Assembly (NCBI GenBank): GCA_002793195.1
Contig: PFPT01000004.1
Location: 1-64,000 of the forward strand
Direction of reading: 5' to 3'
Length of the DNA: 64,000 nucleotides
DNA from: Gammaproteobacteria bacterium CG_4_10_14_0_2_um_filter_38_22
GTDB taxonomy: Bacteria > Pseudomonadota > Gammaproteobacteria > Coxiellales > Coxiellaceae
Made by a program: the position numbers and the translations under genes. The first letter of the stretch is position 1, and the number at the start of each line of letters is the position of its first letter. Shown here one piece after another: positions 60,850-64,000 of the stretch. The notes under the pieces are model-generated. The model saw only the letters and a list, made by a program, of their open reading frames with translations, had not been told where the DNA came from and did no database searches.

Positions 60850-61149
60850 ATGAATGACGAAACAAAAAAAATCATCATCGAAGGTGTCACTGACACAGGT
60901 GAAACTTTTCGCCCCAGCGATTGGGCAGAACGCATGAGCGGACAACTATCCACTTTTAACAAGCGCCGTATTCACTATTCTCCATTACTGCAACCCTCCA
61001 TAAAAGATGGTCGTCGCTGTGTATTGCTAGATCCCAAATTAAAAGACTCGAATCCCGAGCTATATCAGTCTATCTTAGAATTTGCCCATATTAATCATTT
61101 AAAAATTTGCGGTGAAGAAGATGATAATTCATCTCAAGGATCAACATGA
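60850..61149 (+). CDS. DUF3579 family protein
   Basis: A 99-residue small soluble protein. It starts with IIIEGVTDTGETFRPSDWAERM and has YSPLLQPSIKDGRRCVLLD, which I associate with DUF3579, found mainly in beta- and gammaproteobacteria; function unknown. The stop overlaps the clsB-like start (ATGA), so both are translated together. No ribosome site is visible; a TACAAT -10-like box at 60835-60840 lies nine bases before the ATG, while another -10 at 60774-60779 would give a longer leader. Confidence 0.8.
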   Translation: MNDETKKIIIEGVTDTGETFRPSDWAERMSGQLSTFNKRRIHYSPLLQPSIKDGRRCVLLDPKLKDSNPELYQSILEFAHINHLKICGEEDDNSSQGST

Positions 61150-62324
61150 GCGCCGCAACATTTGTTAATGCGCTTCCACAAACACATGCCTCACAATCAG
61201 AAGAGCAAGTACTCGGTACCGGCAGCAGCTATTTTAATGCTTTGCTACATGACATTCAGCAAGCAAAAAATACAATCGACCTTGAAACATTTATCTTTAG
61301 TCGCGATGTAATTGGAAAACGTGTTGCCAATGCGCTGTGTGATGCTGCACAAAGGGGTATTGCTGTGCGTGTATTAGTCGACGCATGGGGCAGTCCATTT
61401 TGGAGCGCTACCTTTGCAAGGCGCTTAGAAAAATCAGGCGTAAAAACAAAAATATTTCACCCATTTCCATGGCAATTATGGAACTGGAGTCGCTCGGTTG
61501 GAAAAACACATATTCTATTTAAGGGCATTCATTTATTTTTTACCGCCAACTCCCGCAATCACCGGAAAATTTGCTTAATCGATAATAAAATTGCTTATGT
61601 CGGCAGTGTGAATATCACCGAATGTCATTTAAGTACCGAAGAAGGTGGAAAAAATTGGCGCGATACGGTTGTACGTCTTTTTAATGTGAATTTAACCGAA
61701 TTATATAAAGCATTTGAAATAGCCTGGACACATCGCACGATTAAAGAACGTTTGCGTGATACATTTAAACACATTCGAAAAGAACCACGCATGCGATTAA
61801 ATTATACCCGTCATCGTCGACGCATTTTACATAAAAATTTATTACGCCGCATTCGATTATGTCAACGCCGAATTTGGATTACCAACGCATACTTCGTACC
61901 AGATAATTTTTTGCTACGTCGACTAAAAGAAGCAGCAGAAAATGGTGTAGATGTTCGTATTTTGTTACCCCGCAAATCCAATGTCACCATTGTACAATGG
62001 GCTTCTTCTACTTTTTATCATCATTTACTAAAAGCAGGCATTAAAATTTATGAATATTTACCAGGAATGCTGCATGCAAAATCATTAATACTAGATGATT
62101 GGATGTTAATTGGCTCTAGCAATTTAAATCACCGTAGCTTGCTGCATGATTTAGAGGCAGACATTACTTTATTTACAGAGCATGCAAAAAAAACACTCGA
62201 ACAATTATTTTTAAAAGATTTAACACAATCGCAACAATTAGAATTAAACCATTGGCAGTCCGTACGTCGTCGTTATCAGCGTATTTTAGGACGTTTTTCA
62301 CTGTATTTAAAATATTGGATATAA
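61146..62324 (+). CDS. clsB: cardiolipin synthase B-like phospholipase D protein
   Basis: Phospholipase D superfamily enzyme with two HKD motifs: NHRKICLIDNKIAYVGSVN and LHAKSLILDDWMLIGSSNLN. It has 392 residues without N-terminal membrane helices, like ClsB (E. coli 413), which makes cardiolipin from phosphatidylglycerol (and in E. coli related head-group exchanges). Basic stretches (RMRLNYTRHRRRILHKNLL) between the motifs may bind membrane. It follows the DUF3579 gene with a 4-base overlap and is divergent from pssA, forming a phospholipid gene group. Confidence 0.85.
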   Translation: MSAATFVNALPQTHASQSEEQVLGTGSSYFNALLHDIQQAKNTIDLETFIFSRDVIGKRVANALCDAAQRGIAVRVLVDAWGSPFWSATFARRLEKSGVKTKIFHPFPWQLWNWSRSVGKTHILFKGIHLFFTANSRNHRKICLIDNKIAYVGSVNITECHLSTEEGGKNWRDTVVRLFNVNLTELYKAFEIAWTHRTIKERLRDTFKHIRKEPRMRLNYTRHRRRILHKNLLRRIRLCQRRIWITNAYFVPDNFLLRRLKEAAENGVDVRILLPRKSNVTIVQWASSTFYHHLLKAGIKIYEYLPGMLHAKSLILDDWMLIGSSNLNHRSLLHDLEADITLFTEHAKKTLEQLFLKDLTQSQQLELNHWQSVRRRYQRILGRFSLYLKYWI

Positions 62325-62390
62325 CCCATTCTGAAATGGACCAGAAAATACAAGCCCGGATTTCATTTTTCTATACAACCGCTATTTTAT

Positions 62391-63806
62391 TCAATCCGCG
62401 ATAGGATGTGACAACTGAATCGCTGGCGGCGCATGCATTAAATAATTTTTTTGATTAAAATCAAAAAAATAAGGCATGCCGTACCCCACACTTAATAAAA
62501 AAACATTCAACATGGCATAGACAGCGCAAATCCAAAATAACTTTTTTTGACTTGATACGCTTGTTTGCTGCACCTGCATGACTGTTTTTGCAGCGATATG
62601 CAAACAAATTCCCCAAAAAATAAGCGCAACAAATCCAGCAAGATGCACAACCAATTGCACCCATACATTTGGCAACACAACCCATGATAAACAAGGCAAT
62701 AATAGTGCAGCAGAAAAACACATAAAAAAACAAAGGGGCAACGTATAACATCGAGCAATTTTAAGAAACAAAACAAAAGGGATTGTTAAAAATAAAAAAT
62801 AATAAGTCCATGCCAATGGAGAGCACAACAATGCCATTAAAATTAAAAAACTCAGTGAAAATGCTTCTGAAAATTCAGGTAGTCGCTGTAAAAATAATCG
62901 ATCATAAATCATCCAACGTATCACAAGATAAACTGACACAATCACCAGTGAAACTTGAATGCCAATCAAACTAGACTTGAATTGAAAAAAGCTAACCACA
63001 TTTGCAATCACACTCAAAAAAGAGCCATTCATGGGTAATGTCGCGCGATTTGCAAAAAGCGAGAAGTTATGTGCGATATGAAAAAATGCAAGGTAGTCAA
63101 TCCATTTAAAATAAAGCAAGGGCAAGAAAAAAAACGCAGTGAAAGAAACCATAAAAGTTAACAACAATCGCCACTGTTTACGCAACAAGAAAAATAGCGC
63201 AAAAATAAGAAAAAATAATTTCAATGAAGCAACCAATCCTAAAAAAATTGACATCAAAAAAAAGTGGCGGCGCCATAAAAATAAAAAAGAGAGGCCTAAA
63301 AAAGGCAACAAAAAAAATGAAACTTGACCTAATTTCAACGTATACAAAGCGGGCCAAGTTAACATCAACATTAATAATAAAGGTAAAAAATATAAATTTG
63401 AATGGGATTGTGAGAATAATCGAGACAAAATAAACAAGGACAAGCCAGCGCACCATAAAGAAGCCAGCACAAAAATCATCACATTCGTAGTTAATGTATT
63501 ACTGATATTCACCAGCATTTTTAAAAACAGCGTCATCGTTGGTGAATTCATATTCACTGCTGACATTTCTGGTGTGGTGTGTAATTGCGTTTTTCCGTTT
63601 TTTTGCTTTTTTATGGAAAGTACGCGCACATAATGTGCCACACGATAAGGATTATCTGCATGGTGTAACGCACCATAAAATGTTTTATAGTCATTATCAA
63701 AATTTTGCGTACTGGCAGCCAATTGACTCCAAGCGAACACACAAAGAAAAGAAAGCAATAACAAACAAACTACATTTAAAAAAATTAATTTATTTTTTTT
63801 GATCAT
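62391..63806 (-). CDS. GT87/DUF2029 family glycosyltransferase-like membrane protein
   Basis: A 471-residue integral membrane protein with about 11 helices. The N-terminal periplasmic loop contains NFDNDYKTFYGALHHADNPY, and the segment LGQVSFFLLPFLGLSFLFLW is typical of polyprenyl-sugar-dependent mannosyltransferases of the GT-C fold. The acidic DND motif after the first helix fits the GT-C active site. Donor and acceptor are unknown. The ATG lies inside the end of the next gene upstream. Confidence 0.65.
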   Translation of the reverse strand: MIKKNKLIFLNVVCLLLLSFLCVFAWSQLAASTQNFDNDYKTFYGALHHADNPYRVAHYVRVLSIKKQKNGKTQLHTTPEMSAVNMNSPTMTLFLKMLVNISNTLTTNVMIFVLASLWCAGLSLFILSRLFSQSHSNLYFLPLLLMLMLTWPALYTLKLGQVSFFLLPFLGLSFLFLWRRHFFLMSIFLGLVASLKLFFLIFALFFLLRKQWRLLLTFMVSFTAFFFLPLLYFKWIDYLAFFHIAHNFSLFANRATLPMNGSFLSVIANVVSFFQFKSSLIGIQVSLVIVSVYLVIRWMIYDRLFLQRLPEFSEAFSLSFLILMALLCSPLAWTYYFLFLTIPFVLFLKIARCYTLPLCFFMCFSAALLLPCLSWVVLPNVWVQLVVHLAGFVALIFWGICLHIAAKTVMQVQQTSVSSQKKLFWICAVYAMLNVFLLSVGYGMPYFFDFNQKNYLMHAPPAIQLSHPIAD

Positions 63807-64000
63807 GATTTAAAATCCAAATAACACGTTTATTTTGCAGTTGCTGACATATTTTTTCAGTGCGAAAAAAGCAAGTATCTTTGAAATTAATCATCAGAAA
63901 AATCAAGCTCATCACAGCATAAAAAACACACAGCTGAATGAACAAAAATGATTGTCTTTTTAATGAGGTCGTTTTTTTTCCATTTAAAATAGCTTTTTTT
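63790..64000 (-). CDS. partial membrane protein, C-terminus only
   Basis: The right edge holds an open frame on the minus strand that enters from beyond the window and ends at the TAA at 63790-63792, overlapping the GT87 start by 17 bases. Seventy codons are visible: a basic stretch (KKTTSLKRQ), one hydrophobic helix (FIQLCVFYAVMSLIFLM) and a tail ending NHDQKK. The overlap suggests translational coupling with the GT87 gene. Family not recognisable from the fragment. Confidence 0.45.
   Translation of the reverse strand, partial: KKAILNGKKTTSLKRQSFLFIQLCVFYAVMSLIFLMINFKDTCFFRTEKICQQLQNKRVIWILNHDQKK

Overview
This window is chromosome of an AT-rich gammaproteobacterium. Gene order is classical for the class: rpsO-pnp, comEC-msbA-lpxK, surE-nlpD-rpoS, pyrG-kdsA-eno-ftsB-ispD, tamA-tamB, fadE-fadD and cydABX-cydDC. 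The low GC, the compact gene set and several lineage-specific proteins with eukaryote-like or effector-like architecture (an Smr-domain protein, an F-box-like membrane protein, a small protein with a bilobed membrane segment) suggest a host-associated lineage such as Legionellales. This is an inference from style and gene content; no 16S or ribosomal cluster was available.

Layout. 0-8.5 kb: a tRNA-like remnant at the left edge, acetoacetyl-CoA synthetase, two lineage-specific small proteins, ispG, then a fadE-fadD beta-oxidation operon. 8.6-15 kb: cytochrome bd oxidase with its small subunit CydX and the CydDC assembly exporter, followed by an inverted-repeat-rich spacer. 15-23 kb (minus strand): comEC, msbA and lpxK (DNA uptake and lipid A), then rpsO-pnp. 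23-31.5 kb: a lone tyrosine recombinase, a cysteine-rich lipoprotein, an SDR dehydrogenase, a sugar aminotransferase, purB, a YiiX-like cysteine hydrolase, and surE-nlpD-rpoS. 31.5-39 kb: a 721-residue Smr-domain protein and the pyrG-to-ispD operon. 39-48.5 kb: a Kef-type antiporter, an M20 peptidase, a hotdog thioesterase, a YgfX-like protein, a FakA-FakB fusion, the ABC-F protein YheS, an FAH-family enzyme and an entericidin-type lipoprotein. 48.5-59 kb: tRNA-Glu, gltX, an S1/P1 nuclease, coaA, tamAB, ampG and serine dehydratase. 59-64 kb: an F-box-like membrane protein, pssA and a clsB-like cardiolipin synthase around a shared regulatory region, a GT87 glycosyltransferase, and the tail of one more membrane protein gene that runs off the window.

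Together the genes cover fatty-acid and ketone-body use (acetoacetyl-CoA synthetase, FadD, FadE, SDR, FakAB), microaerobic respiration (bd oxidase), envelope building (LpxK, MsbA, KdsA, TamAB, PssA, ClsB, AmpG, NlpD) and stationary-phase control (RpoS). The most notable signals are: a pyrG leader whose promoter start region and hairpin look like a CTP-sensing start-site switch; an RpoS with a histone-H1-like lysine-rich tail encoded by long A runs; the Smr-domain candidate effector; an exported lipoprotein with repeated CX3C/CX6C cysteine motifs; and a tamA promoter that predicts a leaderless mRNA. No CRISPR array, complete insertion sequence, prophage or rRNA operon was seen.
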